Shown: positions 28,123 through 35,907, counted from the first letter of the stretch. The stretch: 63,178 nucleotides of DNA from Candidatus Melainabacteria bacterium (GCA_003153555.1 PLZS01000134.1:1-63178); one strand, 5' to 3'. Program-made: numbers and translations. Notes: a model not told the origin generated them from the sequence alone.

Positions 28123-28288
28123 CCTGGATCCCAGTGCGATCCTCGAACTGGTTTAGTTTGGATAGCGGCAAGCACAGGATCAATGCATCCGGACCTTTTG
28201 TATCGACGCAAGCAAACCGTTTTTCAGAACCAGACTTTTTCAGCAATGTGCCCATCCTACGCTGCTCGGTAAAGGTTAGCCGCTTCAC
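28106..28288 (-). CDS. Small ORF coupled to antitoxin-like gene
   Basis: 60 residues from a GTG start that overlaps the upstream stop (GTGA). Sequence is basic at the N-terminus (MKRLTFTEQRRMG) and acidic at the end, with a conserved-looking RFACVDTKGPDALILCLP core. No known toxin family is recognised; it is shorter than ParE/RelE. Overlap on both sides with its neighbours argues it is a real gene of a three-gene unit. Confidence 0.5.
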   Translation of the reverse strand: MKRLTFTEQRRMGTLLKKSGSEKRFACVDTKGPDALILCLPLSKLNQFEDRTGIQVELLE

Positions 28289-28521
28289 TGGTTCCCTTTT
28301 CGTTTGAAGGCGGCGTTCCTTTCGCGCATCTGTTTGAAGACTTGATCGCCGTCGACTACTTGGCCTTTATCTGCCTGATCAATGCCAATCTGAATGGACC
28401 GCCGTAATTTCTCCATTTTCAGTCGGTCCAAGAGCTGCTCACGATCTTCTGCCGTGAGCCTATCTACCAGTTTAACCACCTGGTCGAGTGTGACATTTTC
28501 TTCTGGTGTGCGCTGAGCCAT
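28285..28521 (-). CDS. Antitoxin-like protein (ParD/Phd-size)
   Basis: 78 residues, highly charged and helical, beginning MAQRTPEENVTLDQVV. The middle segment (VDRLTAEDREQLLDRLKMEKLRR) and the C-terminal VVDGDQVFKQMRERNAAFKRK resemble type II antitoxins that end in a toxin-wrapping helix. AAGGAG precedes the ATG. The gene has its own promoter with an overlapping inverted repeat, the usual layout for antitoxin autoregulation. Family assignment is by resemblance only. Confidence 0.55.
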   Translation of the reverse strand: MAQRTPEENVTLDQVVKLVDRLTAEDREQLLDRLKMEKLRRSIQIGIDQADKGQVVDGDQVFKQMRERNAAFKRKGNQ

Positions 28522-28538
28522 GACGGTTGTAACTCCTT

Positions 28539-28577
28539 ACTGCGAACAGTATAAGCTCAGTGGTCTGTGGTGTGCAA
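28539..28577 (-). promoter_or_regulatory. Promoter with operator-like inverted repeat
   Basis: On the minus strand TTGCAC (28577-28572), an 18-bp spacer and TATACT (28553-28548) form a good promoter for the antitoxin-like gene. The inverted repeat ACTG-CGAA-CAGT (28539-28550) overlaps the end of the -10 box, where a repressor would block initiation. On the plus strand TATAAT at 28603-28608 may serve the divergent gene at 28707. Confidence 0.5.
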
Positions 28578-28652
28578 TTGTGCCGATAGATTTAGACAGG
28601 TCTATAATAGAGCATCAGTCAAAAGGACTCTCGTGAGCAGTTCGTGCGGCGG

Positions 28653-28682
28653 CAACGATCACATTGAGCCAGATTGAACACT
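28653..28682 (+). repeat. 30-bp dispersed repeat, copy 1
   Basis: The segment reading CAAC..TCACATTGAG.CAGATTGAACACT matches 32297-32326 at about 27 of 30 positions. Both copies lie in intergenic DNA in the accessory region, just before the secreted gene at 28707 and just after the end of the 32229 gene. Confidence 0.6.
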
Positions 28683-28706
28683 GCCGATGGGCGTCAAACT
28701 AGATGG

Positions 28707-29144
28707 ATGATGAGCGAAGCAACTATACGATTTAAGCTGAAGTCATTGGCAATCCTTTCAGGCTCCCTGTTCGCGTCTAGCAATGTGGCGAGAGCAGAGG
28801 AAGCTCAATGTCCGTTGGAAAGGCAAGCTCATCCCTTTGGCATTCTTTTGCAGCGGACAGTAGACCCGAATTGGCTGAAACGAAACGCCGTCGCCGAATA
28901 CCTGAAAGAAGCTAGCCGGCCAAACTCTAACTCGATAAGCCGCGGTACAAGTTCACTTGGAGAACGAGATGGCGCTCCGTATCGACAATTGCCAAAGTAT
29001 TTCCCGCCGGACATTAGCAATGAACCGAAAAACGATCCGACGAAATTAGGTAAGCGAAAAATCTATGGCGGACGCAAGGCGGTTGAGGATTTTGTTCATG
29101 GAAAATCTAAAAACTTGCGCGGATATGATGCGGTAGATTATTAG
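28707..29144 (+). CDS. Small secreted hypothetical protein
   Basis: 145 residues from ATG 28707 (a second ATG follows at once). The frame is open from a TTG at 28674 inside a dispersed repeat, which is a less likely start. A signal peptide (LKSLAILSGSLFASSNVARA) is clear. The mature protein is polar, rich in Arg, Pro and Ser, ends KNLRGYDAVDY and matches no known family. The next secreted gene begins ~45 bp later, so they may share a transcript. Confidence 0.55.
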   Translation: MMSEATIRFKLKSLAILSGSLFASSNVARAEEAQCPLERQAHPFGILLQRTVDPNWLKRNAVAEYLKEASRPNSNSISRGTSSLGERDGAPYRQLPKYFPPDISNEPKNDPTKLGKRKIYGGRKAVEDFVHGKSKNLRGYDAVDY

Positions 29145-29187
29145 GAAACTCGAGCAACTGGACCACGACAAAGAGCACGTGAATACC

Positions 29188-29892
29188 ATGAAGAGTTCTT
29201 GGATAGCCTGCATTGCAATTTCTTCCGTTATGCTGACGCCCCTAATGGCTTTGGCGCAGTCTGGCACTGATTCTGGAAGAAGGTCAGCTGAGAAGCCACT
29301 GGTCGGAGATTTCGATGCAGTCCGTCGCGAAATCCAGATTATCGACGAAAGACCGGTGATCCGCCGACCGCCTACCCCACAAAGCATTGCGCCTCAACAC
29401 GAAGGGTCAAGTCGATCTGCAGAAGTGCCGAGCAAGTCCAATCAAGCAAAGGATGGAGGTAGATCGGACGATACAAGTGCGCGGATTCCTTTGAAAACCG
29501 ATGAGTGGAATAAATGGAAAGAAAACGTCCTGACCTTAATCTCTGACCGTTTCAACAAGTTTGGATCCAGCAAGACGTTCTCATCCATTCCCGGCAATAC
29601 TTCTTGCGAGGTCACATTTGTGGTATCAGAAAGTGGGGAAATATGTTTCCCTCTAGTTAGTCGAAAAAGCGGCACCCCACAATTCGACGGACTCGCCGCG
29701 GCATCGATTATGTTCTTGAGCACAAACAGATCATTTTCATTCCCACTCAAATCTGGTGTCAACTATTTGCAATGCACAATTGATTTTTCCAGCAAAGATG
29801 GTCCATCTAACCTATCGATGAAGGCTACAGACGCACCACCGCCAAGAAATGTGCACCGCCATTGGACCATGGAAGCAACAGGGTGCTATTGA
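29188..29892 (+). CDS. Secreted protein with TonB-C-like end
   Basis: 234 residues from the ATG at 29188 (a GTG three codons earlier is possible). A signal peptide (SWIACIAISSVMLTPLMALA) leads a polar, Pro/Ser-rich linker of ~90 residues. The C-terminal ~110 residues contain CEVTFVVSESGEICFPLV followed by a short helix, recalling the TonB C-terminal/energy-transducing fold without its membrane anchor. Two cysteines might form a disulfide. Function unknown. Confidence 0.6.
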   Translation: MKSSWIACIAISSVMLTPLMALAQSGTDSGRRSAEKPLVGDFDAVRREIQIIDERPVIRRPPTPQSIAPQHEGSSRSAEVPSKSNQAKDGGRSDDTSARIPLKTDEWNKWKENVLTLISDRFNKFGSSKTFSSIPGNTSCEVTFVVSESGEICFPLVSRKSGTPQFDGLAAASIMFLSTNRSFSFPLKSGVNYLQCTIDFSSKDGPSNLSMKATDAPPPRNVHRHWTMEATGCY

Positions 29893-30031
29893 TTATTCTC
29901 ATACCCCTCCCGACATTGTTGCACCTGACACGAACAAAGAACTAAACCTATGAAGCATCACGCCAGGCGGACTCTCTATGTCAGTTTCACGATAGGACAA
30001 CGAATATAGTCAAACTTACAAGGATGCTTCA

Positions 30032-30358
30032 ATGATTTACGTGTTGTTTGTTTGTTTTGTACTAATTTGTACTGTCACCTATGTTATTGCTTTTACTTTT
30101 ACGTTCAAGCGACGCAAGACACATCCTGTGCTCTACATGTTGCTTGCACGAGCTTTCTGTGTGATGCCAATCTTCTACGCAGTTGGTATGGTTGGTGCTG
30201 CGTTTTATCGTGGTCATTTGATGGGTCTTGCTGATGGGCTGCAAACTGAGCTGATTGGCGGCGCACTACTTCTGATATTTTATGCAGCTCTCTTCGTATG
30301 TGGACGCAAATACATTGTAGACATCATCAAAGATGCCGACTGGAAAAGCCCCAAATGA
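30032..30358 (+). CDS. Small membrane protein (3 helices)
   Basis: 108 residues with three hydrophobic helices (about 3-23, 37-57 and 72-92) and short basic loops. The tail RKYIVDIIKDADWKSPK is cytosolic. AAGGA lies before the ATG. Its last 28 codons and the ~85 bp after its stop are duplicated at 33486-33658. No family known. The 139-bp gap before it shows nothing. Confidence 0.6.
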   Translation: MIYVLFVCFVLICTVTYVIAFTFTFKRRKTHPVLYMLLARAFCVMPIFYAVGMVGAAFYRGHLMGLADGLQTELIGGALLLIFYAALFVCGRKYIVDIIKDADWKSPK

Positions 30359-30445
30359 AGTTGCTCATAGTCGAGTTAATCTGAAGCCAGTGGAGTACAA
30401 CCACAGATCCGTGTCACACTGGATCTTGGAATGAAACATGGCAAT
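30274..30445 (+). repeat. ~170-bp duplicated segment, source copy
   Basis: This stretch covers the 3' end of the small membrane gene and following intergenic DNA up to ATGAAACATGG. It is repeated at 33486-33658 with roughly a dozen substitutions and a single-base indel. Here the gene it belongs to is intact, so this looks like the source copy. Confidence 0.85.
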
Positions 30446-30462
30446 TGGGATCGGACACGATA

Positions 30463-30909
30463 ATGCTTATTCCAGACAAGTCAAAATTTGAGAGACATTT
30501 GCCGTCCTTAATATTTGCGGTTCCTGCGCTTTTGTTTTTTAGCGCGGGGGTGTGCGCTTTTATGTCTGGACGTTGGGACCAACTATTAGTCGGTGCGCCG
30601 TTTATTATTGCTTTGGTGCCTGGATATTGGGGATTGCTACCGCGCGGCGGTGTGAAGCACTGGCATGCCTGTAAGTGCACCAAATTTGATGCGGATTGCG
30701 AGATAGGTTTTTTCTTCGATTGGGGTCAGAAGTTATTTCTCATCCTTCCAATGGTGCTTATGTCAGTTTTTCTGGGCTCGCTCCTTCTTTTGCACCATGA
30801 ATTGAGAGAAGCCATAATCGAAACATCGCTAGCGGCTCTAACTTGGCTCATTTATTCTGCCTTGTGTGCTTGGTGTTTCTACTTGATGGTCAAAAAGTTC
30901 AATCGATAA
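30463..30909 (+). CDS. Membrane protein of unknown family
   Basis: 148 residues from ATG 30463; the frame opens at a TTG (30445). Four hydrophobic helices are arranged as two pairs, with a hydrophilic stretch between them holding HWHACKCTKFDADC, a His/Cys-rich segment that could bind a metal. The next gene starts 1 nt after the stop (TAACATG), so the two are coupled. Function unknown. Confidence 0.6.
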   Translation: MLIPDKSKFERHLPSLIFAVPALLFFSAGVCAFMSGRWDQLLVGAPFIIALVPGYWGLLPRGGVKHWHACKCTKFDADCEIGFFFDWGQKLFLILPMVLMSVFLGSLLLLHHELREAIIETSLAALTWLIYSALCAWCFYLMVKKFNR

Positions 30910-30910
30910 C

Positions 30911-31384
30911 ATGACGTCATCATCGACAAGCCGCAAAGAAATTATAAAAGGTGAAGTAACGTACGACACCGCCAGCGGTGCACTGAAGGTCCAACTTCAT
31001 GGAGTGATTCATGATAGATATACTCAGAACGGAGTGTGGCATATGAGTGAGCAAAGCAAACATGAACGAATCGCTGAAACGAAGGTAGTCTTTGTTGACC
31101 GATACGGAACACGTACGTCAGTCGCTCTAGCAATCGGACGCCCTTACCAAGAAGACGAGGAGACGGCACATTGCACTCTTTACATGGATGGCTATGATGA
31201 ACCTCGTGCAATCTTTGGACTCGACACACTACAAGCACTCTGCCTCGCGATACGGTTGATGCGCGTTCAGCTCGAACATCTTGTGGAGTTCGAATATAAA
31301 ATTTATAGCCATGAAGTAGATTTTGAAGGCGAGGATTTAGACGATTATCTCTTACCAATAGATGCCTGCTTCGGAAGAAAATGA
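30911..31384 (+). CDS. Hypothetical cytosolic protein
   Basis: 157 residues, no signal or membrane helix. An alpha/beta pattern ends in FGLDTLQALCLAIRLMRVQLEHL, a helix seen in some small proteins near polymorphic toxin loci (DUF6968-like resemblance, uncertain). It is coupled to the upstream membrane protein (1-nt gap). An immunity-type role is speculation; no enzyme motif is visible. Confidence 0.6.
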   Translation: MTSSSTSRKEIIKGEVTYDTASGALKVQLHGVIHDRYTQNGVWHMSEQSKHERIAETKVVFVDRYGTRTSVALAIGRPYQEDEETAHCTLYMDGYDEPRAIFGLDTLQALCLAIRLMRVQLEHLVEFEYKIYSHEVDFEGEDLDDYLLPIDACFGRK

Positions 31385-31403
31385 CTTTAAATGCACTTGT
31401 TGC

Positions 31404-31422
31404 GCAGATGCCCTGCATCTGC
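31404..31422. terminator. Perfect 8-bp hairpin after the 31384 gene
   Basis: GCAGATGC and GCATCTGC form a perfect stem around CCT. No T-run follows, so it may be a Rho-dependent pause or RNA-stability element rather than an intrinsic terminator. It lies in the 89-bp gap before the next gene. Confidence 0.35.
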
Positions 31423-31473
31423 TGCCAAGCTGTCAAACCAAAGGCGGCGAATACTTAGAAGGGTTTGGACATC

Positions 31474-32229
31474 ATGGGAACGCATTCGAAACTGTATGCA
31501 CTTTTATATTCTGAGATAAAACCTTCAGAAACGATTTTGTTCGAAGGAATAAGGGGCGGAGTAGCAAAACTGCGTCTATTTTTTACGTTGCTCGGCGTCG
31601 TCGCAACCTTACTGGCAATTGTGACTAAGGCTTATCTTGCAGCTTTAACGATTATTGCGGCGACGGTTCTGGGCATTATGTGGACATTTCGCCCTCCACC
31701 CCGTTCAATTCTCTATGCGGAAACCGACATACGCGTGCTTGAAGTCACCATGGACGGAGCAAGGACATTAGCCACACACGAGGAAATCGACAAAATCACT
31801 GACTCACTGTTTAAGGTTTACAAGAAAGTTTCATTTACAAATGGCTTAGCGCCTATTCAATTTCTTGTAGAACGACCACGGGCAGCAATGTTAGTCACAG
31901 AGAAATTAGATGTCACCAGCTACATGAAGGTAGATCCCGACAAACCAACGTCGATCAAGGATTTGAAAGATCAGATCGAACTCTGGATGGTGCGTGCTCA
32001 AATGGCTTTTGAGCAACGAAATTCTGAACTAGCCGCTACGGCGCTTCATCGAAAGTTTTTGTGGCAATGCAGGCTGGCCGCGCTGGAAGGGACACCACCT
32101 CCAGAATCACCCGAAAGTGCAGACGCACTGTTTGGAGCGATGCCCGATGTTGCACAAACGCAACATGATTCATTTCCGCTTCCTCGCCGACCAGATGAAC
32201 CAGATCAGGATTCATCAGCTCGACGATAA
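31474..32229 (+). CDS. Membrane-anchored hypothetical protein
   Basis: 251 residues from the ATG at 31474, which has GAAGGG nine bases upstream (an in-frame TTG is three codons earlier). Two close hydrophobic helices (about 33-72) follow an acidic N-terminus. The rest is a soluble domain of ~110 residues, a charged helix (MAFEQRNSELAATALHRKFLW) and a Pro/Asp-rich disordered tail. No family recognised. It ends the run of unknown genes before the AbrB/PIN module. Confidence 0.55.
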   Translation: MGTHSKLYALLYSEIKPSETILFEGIRGGVAKLRLFFTLLGVVATLLAIVTKAYLAALTIIAATVLGIMWTFRPPPRSILYAETDIRVLEVTMDGARTLATHEEIDKITDSLFKVYKKVSFTNGLAPIQFLVERPRAAMLVTEKLDVTSYMKVDPDKPTSIKDLKDQIELWMVRAQMAFEQRNSELAATALHRKFLWQCRLAALEGTPPPESPESADALFGAMPDVAQTQHDSFPLPRRPDEPDQDSSARR

Positions 32230-32296
32230 CCATTGCGAAAAACCCATGCCAGTTTAATGCAAGCTTGCGGTGGGAACGCTTTGCAAAGTCCTACGA

Positions 32297-32326
32297 CAAC
32301 AGTCACATTGAGTCAGATTGAACACT
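32297..32326 (+). repeat. 30-bp dispersed repeat, copy 2
   Basis: Second copy of the element at 28653-28682. The two copies bracket the whole block of unknown secreted and membrane genes, a layout expected if the block moved or was duplicated as a unit, though 30 bp could also be chance-retained homology. Confidence 0.55.
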
Positions 32327-32354
32327 AGTTACGTTGCTGAGCCGCGATTCTCCA

Positions 32355-32825
32355 CTATGGCGCTTCGGAAATAAACTCGATGAATTCCTGGCAGGAACAA
32401 ATCTTGACGCCGCATCTATCAGCTACGGCATCATTGAAGTGGTCGCGATTGCCCGACAGAATTACATGGGGCTTGGGGTCCATGCTGAGTGCGGCAGCTA
32501 GTACCGGGATATCTGCCTTGTGTCGCATCACTCCCAAGTATTTATCGCGAGTGGCTTTGACAGTTTCCGCATCTGGATCTTCAAGCACAAGCAGCCGCAC
32601 ATCCGTCTTTAGCTTCTCCCAATTTATTATCACCTTATTTAGATCGTTCGGCTTTAGACCTAGCTTGCTGACGATTGCATCCTCTGTATCGGTTACACAA
32701 ATCTGGCAGGTAGCCATGTCAAACGCGCCCCGTGCCACCATTTCAGCAACAACATATGCAGCCGATTGTGGTATCAGCAGGGCTTCTATCAACACGTTGG
32801 AATCGGCAAACAGTACTGGAGGCAT
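32355..32825 (-). CDS. PIN-domain toxin
   Basis: 156 residues. The N-terminal FADSNVLIEALL carries the first acidic residue (Asp7) of a PIN nuclease. DTEDAI, HKADIPVLAAAL and LSGNRDHF supply the others in the usual order. VapC-like PIN proteins cleave tRNA or rRNA. Its ATG directly follows the TAA of the AbrB-type antitoxin gene. The toxin is longer than classical VapC (~130) and fits the PIN_3-like group. Confidence 0.85.
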   Translation of the reverse strand: MPPVLFADSNVLIEALLIPQSAAYVVAEMVARGAFDMATCQICVTDTEDAIVSKLGLKPNDLNKVIINWEKLKTDVRLLVLEDPDAETVKATRDKYLGVMRHKADIPVLAAALSMDPKPHVILSGNRDHFNDAVADRCGVKICSCQEFIEFISEAP

Positions 32826-33107
32826 TTATAGATCCGGGTACCGTTCGGCTGTTCGTGCGTCTCTTAGTCGGTCCGCCTCATGAATAATTTCCTCGGCAGT
32901 GACCCCGGCATGTTTGATTGCTTCTTGGGCCTTTCGCGCAGTCTCGGCCAGGACTTGGTTCTGTGGCAATAACACTATGCAATTGCCAACGACCATTTCT
33001 ATCAGCGTGTCACCTTTGTCCAGTCCGAGAGCCTTTCTTGCCCAGACAGATATCGTCACTTGTCCTTTACTGGTCATCGTCAAACTTCGCAATTTTGTCT
33101 CTGCCAT
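32826..33107 (-). CDS. AbrB/MazE-type antitoxin
   Basis: 93 residues. The N-terminal half is a SpoVT/AbrB swapped-hairpin DNA-binding domain (MTSKGQVTISVWARKALGL..GD). The C-terminal half is a charged helix (AGVTAEEIIHEADRLRDARTAERYP) that should wrap the PIN toxin. The toxin gene follows with no spacer. The antitoxin would repress the pair's promoter just upstream of 33107. Confidence 0.88.
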   Translation of the reverse strand: MAETKLRSLTMTSKGQVTISVWARKALGLDKGDTLIEMVVGNCIVLLPQNQVLAETARKAQEAIKHAGVTAEEIIHEADRLRDARTAERYPDL

Positions 33108-33188
33108 AAATCACTCACCTCTTAAAATTCCTTACATTTCCGATTTCCTTACTTCCTTACAAGTGTACCATGTTCAAGATTTTGCTCG

Positions 33189-33314
33189 ATCCGCAAAGGT
33201 GCCAAGCGTCTTATCGACCTTGGGCTGACACCTGAAGAACGCGAGACAGATGAGATTCGCAATGTCGCCCACAACCATCTTGCAGAACACTTATTTAACG
33301 GATGGGCTCTCTGA
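33189..33314 (+). pseudogene. Coding remnant (C-terminal fragment)
   Basis: A 41-codon open stretch ending in TGA reads as normal protein (IRKGAKRLIDLGLTPEER.., then EIRNVAHNHLAEHLFNGWAL) but has no start codon. It looks like the C-terminus of a larger, lost gene. The 33108-33643 gap otherwise holds only this and the duplicated segment. Confidence 0.45.
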
Positions 33315-33485
33315 CGTCAATGAGCTTATCGATCTTAAGCGCTGACAATAGCTTGAGAGGAGCTGCAACGACTGGGCATATAACCGCCGTTATTAGCACC
33401 GCGCTTTCAAGCGGCACTGAATTCAATACCAGACTGGAAAGTTTTCTGGGCATCTCTAAACTTACTGAGCCACGAAACTGTCCTC

Positions 33486-33658
33486 GATATTTTATGCAAC
33501 TCTCTTCGTATGTGGACGCAAATACATGGTAGACATCATCAAAGATGCTGACTGGAAAAGCCCCAAATGAAGCTCGCTCATGGTCGAGTTAATCTGAGTC
33601 CAGTGGAGTACAACCACAAATCCGTGTCACACTGGATCTTGGAATGAAACATGGTAAT
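33486..33658 (+). repeat. ~170-bp duplicated segment, truncated copy
   Basis: This is the second copy of 30274-30445. It encodes in frame the last ~26 residues of the small membrane protein (FYATLFVCGRKYMVDIIKDA.. to the stop) with no start, so the coding part is a pseudogene fragment. The join at its 3' end falls inside ATGAAACATGG, after which the sequences differ completely. Confidence 0.85.
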
Positions 33659-33775
33659 CAAATTGCAATCGAGGATGCTTACTGGGCTGCTCGGGCAGTC
33701 AAGACTGAGGCGGGTGGTTTTGCGACCGAAGCCGAGGTCAAAAAGCTAATTGAGGATGCTGGGTGTGTAACCTAA
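33644..33775 (+). CDS. 43-residue ORF, possible toxin-tail fragment
   Basis: It begins at the ATG lying at the edge of the duplicated segment and reads MKHGNQIAIEDAYWAARAVK.., then a helix ending KKLIEDAGCVT. It overlaps the GTG of the next gene by 13 nt. The helical, well-composed sequence looks like the end of a longer protein whose 5' part was replaced by the duplication. A displaced polymorphic-toxin C-terminus is one reading; not proven. Confidence 0.4.
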   Translation: MKHGNQIAIEDAYWAARAVKTEAGGFATEAEVKKLIEDAGCVT

Positions 33776-34347
33776 ATCCGACAATAGAGGCTCTCGATTT
33801 TATTCGCGGTCTGGAGCCAAAATTTAAACACAATGAGAAAGGTAGATTTCTCAGAACGGCGCCGGGAACAACAATGCCATTGGATCACATTCCTACCGAA
33901 GAAGATTGGGGCGCCTACAAGAATCATCACGAAAATAAATGGGCTCACGATGCATTTATTGGGAAGACCGTAGAGGAGCTTTTAGAATGGTTTGAGCGTT
34001 CATTGCTCGTCTATGACGTGCTTTATCACATGTCGCCCAAGCCTTTTCAATATTATATTTTTGCTTTGAAAATAATTCTGGACCCTGAGAGACCAAGGGA
34101 AGATCACATTTGTTGCAATAGCGCGAGTGTTTTTCTTGATCTCATTCTGGATAAGCTGGTTCAGGAGCCAGATACAATTCTGCCTGTGATGGAAGACCTT
34201 CTGCCCACGGCTAGTTATGTTGCCTCTAATCAGGCACAATATGATGCTAGCATCGAGATTTATGGTTCCTTTCCCTCAAAATTCACCGAAATTAGACAGC
34301 TATATGCAACGCTGCAGCAGCGACCAGATAACAATGAAACAGCATGA
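33763..34347 (+). CDS. Immunity-like hypothetical protein
   Basis: 194 residues from GTG 33763, with GAGG seven bases upstream. All-helical, acidic, cytosolic; the region SPKPFQYYIFALKIIL and the following LILDKLVQEPDTILPVMEDLL look like a helical-repeat fold of the sort found in toxin-immunity proteins. It overlaps the end of the short ORF before it, as immunity genes often overlap toxin genes. Family not recognised. Confidence 0.55.
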   Translation: MCNLNPTIEALDFIRGLEPKFKHNEKGRFLRTAPGTTMPLDHIPTEEDWGAYKNHHENKWAHDAFIGKTVEELLEWFERSLLVYDVLYHMSPKPFQYYIFALKIILDPERPREDHICCNSASVFLDLILDKLVQEPDTILPVMEDLLPTASYVASNQAQYDASIEIYGSFPSKFTEIRQLYATLQQRPDNNETA

Positions 34348-34432
34348 ATGAAGCTGAAATAAATCATGAACTCATGGCTGCACCGACTGCGAATAAGCGA
34401 TAGTCTTAGCGTGGTTCGGTCATTTGCGAGAT

Positions 34433-34478
34433 GATTCTGAACAGCGCCTGGCCGACTAGACTGAGAGCAGCACGACAT
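34433..34478. repeat. ~47-bp dispersed repeat, copy 1
   Basis: GATTCTGAACAGCGC, then TGGCCGA, then AGACTGAGAGCAGCA..GACAT recur at 44058-44105 with a few changes. This copy ends exactly at the stop codon of the PAS gene on the other strand. Confidence 0.7.
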
Positions 34479-35074
34479 CAAAGATCGCTAACTCGCATCA
34501 ACTCCAATATGCAGATTATTATCTCCTTTTGCCTGCTCTGCAAATTCAAGGAAACGCCAGCCAAATATTCCGATCCATCTTTCTTGACAAGATTTCGACT
34601 AAAACCTTCAACACGTCTCGAAAGCAGGATAAACTCATCAAGCAAATTCCGATTCGCGCCGCCGCCTAATATGACTCTGATACTCTGTCCAATCAATTCA
34701 ATCGGCAGGTAACCAGTGATTCTTAGCGTCCGCCTATTGACTGATTTTATTATGCCTTGCTGAGAAACTACTAGTATGGCAGCTGGAATCAATTCGATTA
34801 GGGAATTGGCTGCTGTCGGTTTAGAGCTATAGTCCGGCGCGATTTGAAATTCACCTGCAGCAGGAGGTCGAAACCAGAGTTCATTCTCCAGTTGAGTTTT
34901 ACCTCTGGACTGCTCGGCTTCGTTGAGCATTACCGCCAATAAGTCGCGTTCGCTTTCCCTCATCTTAAGCTGAGTCTCAAGTTCGTGATTCAATGCGGCT
35001 AAGGACTGCATCTCTTCACGTAGGGCAATCGATTCACCCTCCCGTCCTCGATCTCCAGTTTCTTCATTGCTCAT
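34478..35074 (-). CDS. PAS-domain protein without output domain
   Basis: 198 residues from the ATG at 35074 (GTG six codons upstream is possible). The N-terminal ~65 residues form a charged coiled coil (LREEMQSLAALNHELETQLK..). A PAS domain follows (LIELIPAAILVVSQQGIIKSV, LIGQSIRVILGGG) and ends after its last strand with IICILEL. With no kinase or GGDEF domain it may be a sensor partner or a truncated kinase. Confidence 0.7.
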   Translation of the reverse strand: MSNEETGDRGREGESIALREEMQSLAALNHELETQLKMRESERDLLAVMLNEAEQSRGKTQLENELWFRPPAAGEFQIAPDYSSKPTAANSLIELIPAAILVVSQQGIIKSVNRRTLRITGYLPIELIGQSIRVILGGGANRNLLDEFILLSRRVEGFSRNLVKKDGSEYLAGVSLNLQSRQKEIIICILELMRVSDL

Positions 35075-35232
35075 TTCTTCCAGCCCTAACACTTCAATTC
35101 ATTTCATACCCAATCGCTCCAATCGCTCAAATCATGTCGGGAGTATTGAGTGTTCCTTGGCTGCTCATTCTCCTGGGTCCTGCGAACGTAAACCTGATCA
35201 ACGCACAATGCTCAAGATGCATTTGCTTCAAG

Positions 35233-35287
35233 TCGCCGCCAAGAATTCGCCAAAAGTCCGCCGCCCGTGCGCCAACGGTTTTTGCTA
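35233..35287 (+). promoter_or_regulatory. 55-nt shared upstream element, copy 1
   Basis: About 80% identical over 55 nt to 38735-38789. The common core is GCCAAGAATTCGCCAAAA followed by CGCCG, ACGCCAAC/GCGCCAAC and TTTTGCTA. GCCAA recurs three times at ~12- and ~24-nt spacing. It ends 41 nt before the ATG at 35328. Candidate operator, promoter region or dispersed repeat. Confidence 0.5.
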
Positions 35288-35327
35288 ATTTGAAGCAGGA
35301 TGATAACTCAATCAAGGAGGGCTGGCG

Positions 35328-35885
35328 ATGGTCGACAGTTACCACACTCAATTCCTTTCACCTAAAGAGGTGCATGACTACAATGCGCAACTTGAGAGGC
35401 AAATTAGCACGCAAAGCAAACTCACTGAACAGTTCTTTGGCAGTGACGTTGCTAGCAGAAAATCAGACGTTCAAGACTCAAGTGCAAAAGGCTTCCTCAA
35501 CCGTGATTCGGCAGGAAGGGTTGCCTCTGTTAAATCTTCCGACGGTGCTACCGTTTATACGGCAAGCTATGGTGATGACAATCGCGTCAGCAATATCACC
35601 TTTGCCAATCAAGAATCAATTCAACTGCAATCGGATGGCTCTTATCGGATGCGCTACAACGCAAAGATAGATGACGACCTTCTACCGGCAACAGTTTCCG
35701 ATCTTAAGGTCTTACCAGATGGTCGAATTTCCTGGAAGGTCGATGATAGGACAACTGTTATCACAGACCGGCTACAGCAAAAGACCTGGATTAATGGCAA
35801 ACTGTCTGAGCCAAAGCATCTCGACTTTCGTGATACCGAAGCTTTTTGGGACCGCCAGATCTTCAAGCGCCCAGAACAGAACTGA
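35328..35885 (+). CDS. Hypothetical protein with RHS/YD-like strand repeats
   Basis: 185 residues from ATG 35328 with AAGGAGG seven bases upstream. The N-terminal 50 residues are helical. The rest is beta-rich with short repeats of the type GRVASVKSSDGATVYTASYG, NRVSNITFANQESIQL and GRISWKVDD, similar to YD/RHS wrapping strands but too few for a shell. No signal peptide. It shares its upstream element with the C39-like gene. Function unknown. Confidence 0.65.
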   Translation: MVDSYHTQFLSPKEVHDYNAQLERQISTQSKLTEQFFGSDVASRKSDVQDSSAKGFLNRDSAGRVASVKSSDGATVYTASYGDDNRVSNITFANQESIQLQSDGSYRMRYNAKIDDDLLPATVSDLKVLPDGRISWKVDDRTTVITDRLQQKTWINGKLSEPKHLDFRDTEAFWDRQIFKRPEQN

Positions 35886-35907
35886 ACAGGACTCAGAGCA
35901 AGACTTT

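Noticed and set aside
33302..33532. 76-codon ORF in the AbrB/PIN-flanking gap
   Set aside because: It runs out of frame through the duplicated segment, whose real coding frame is another one.
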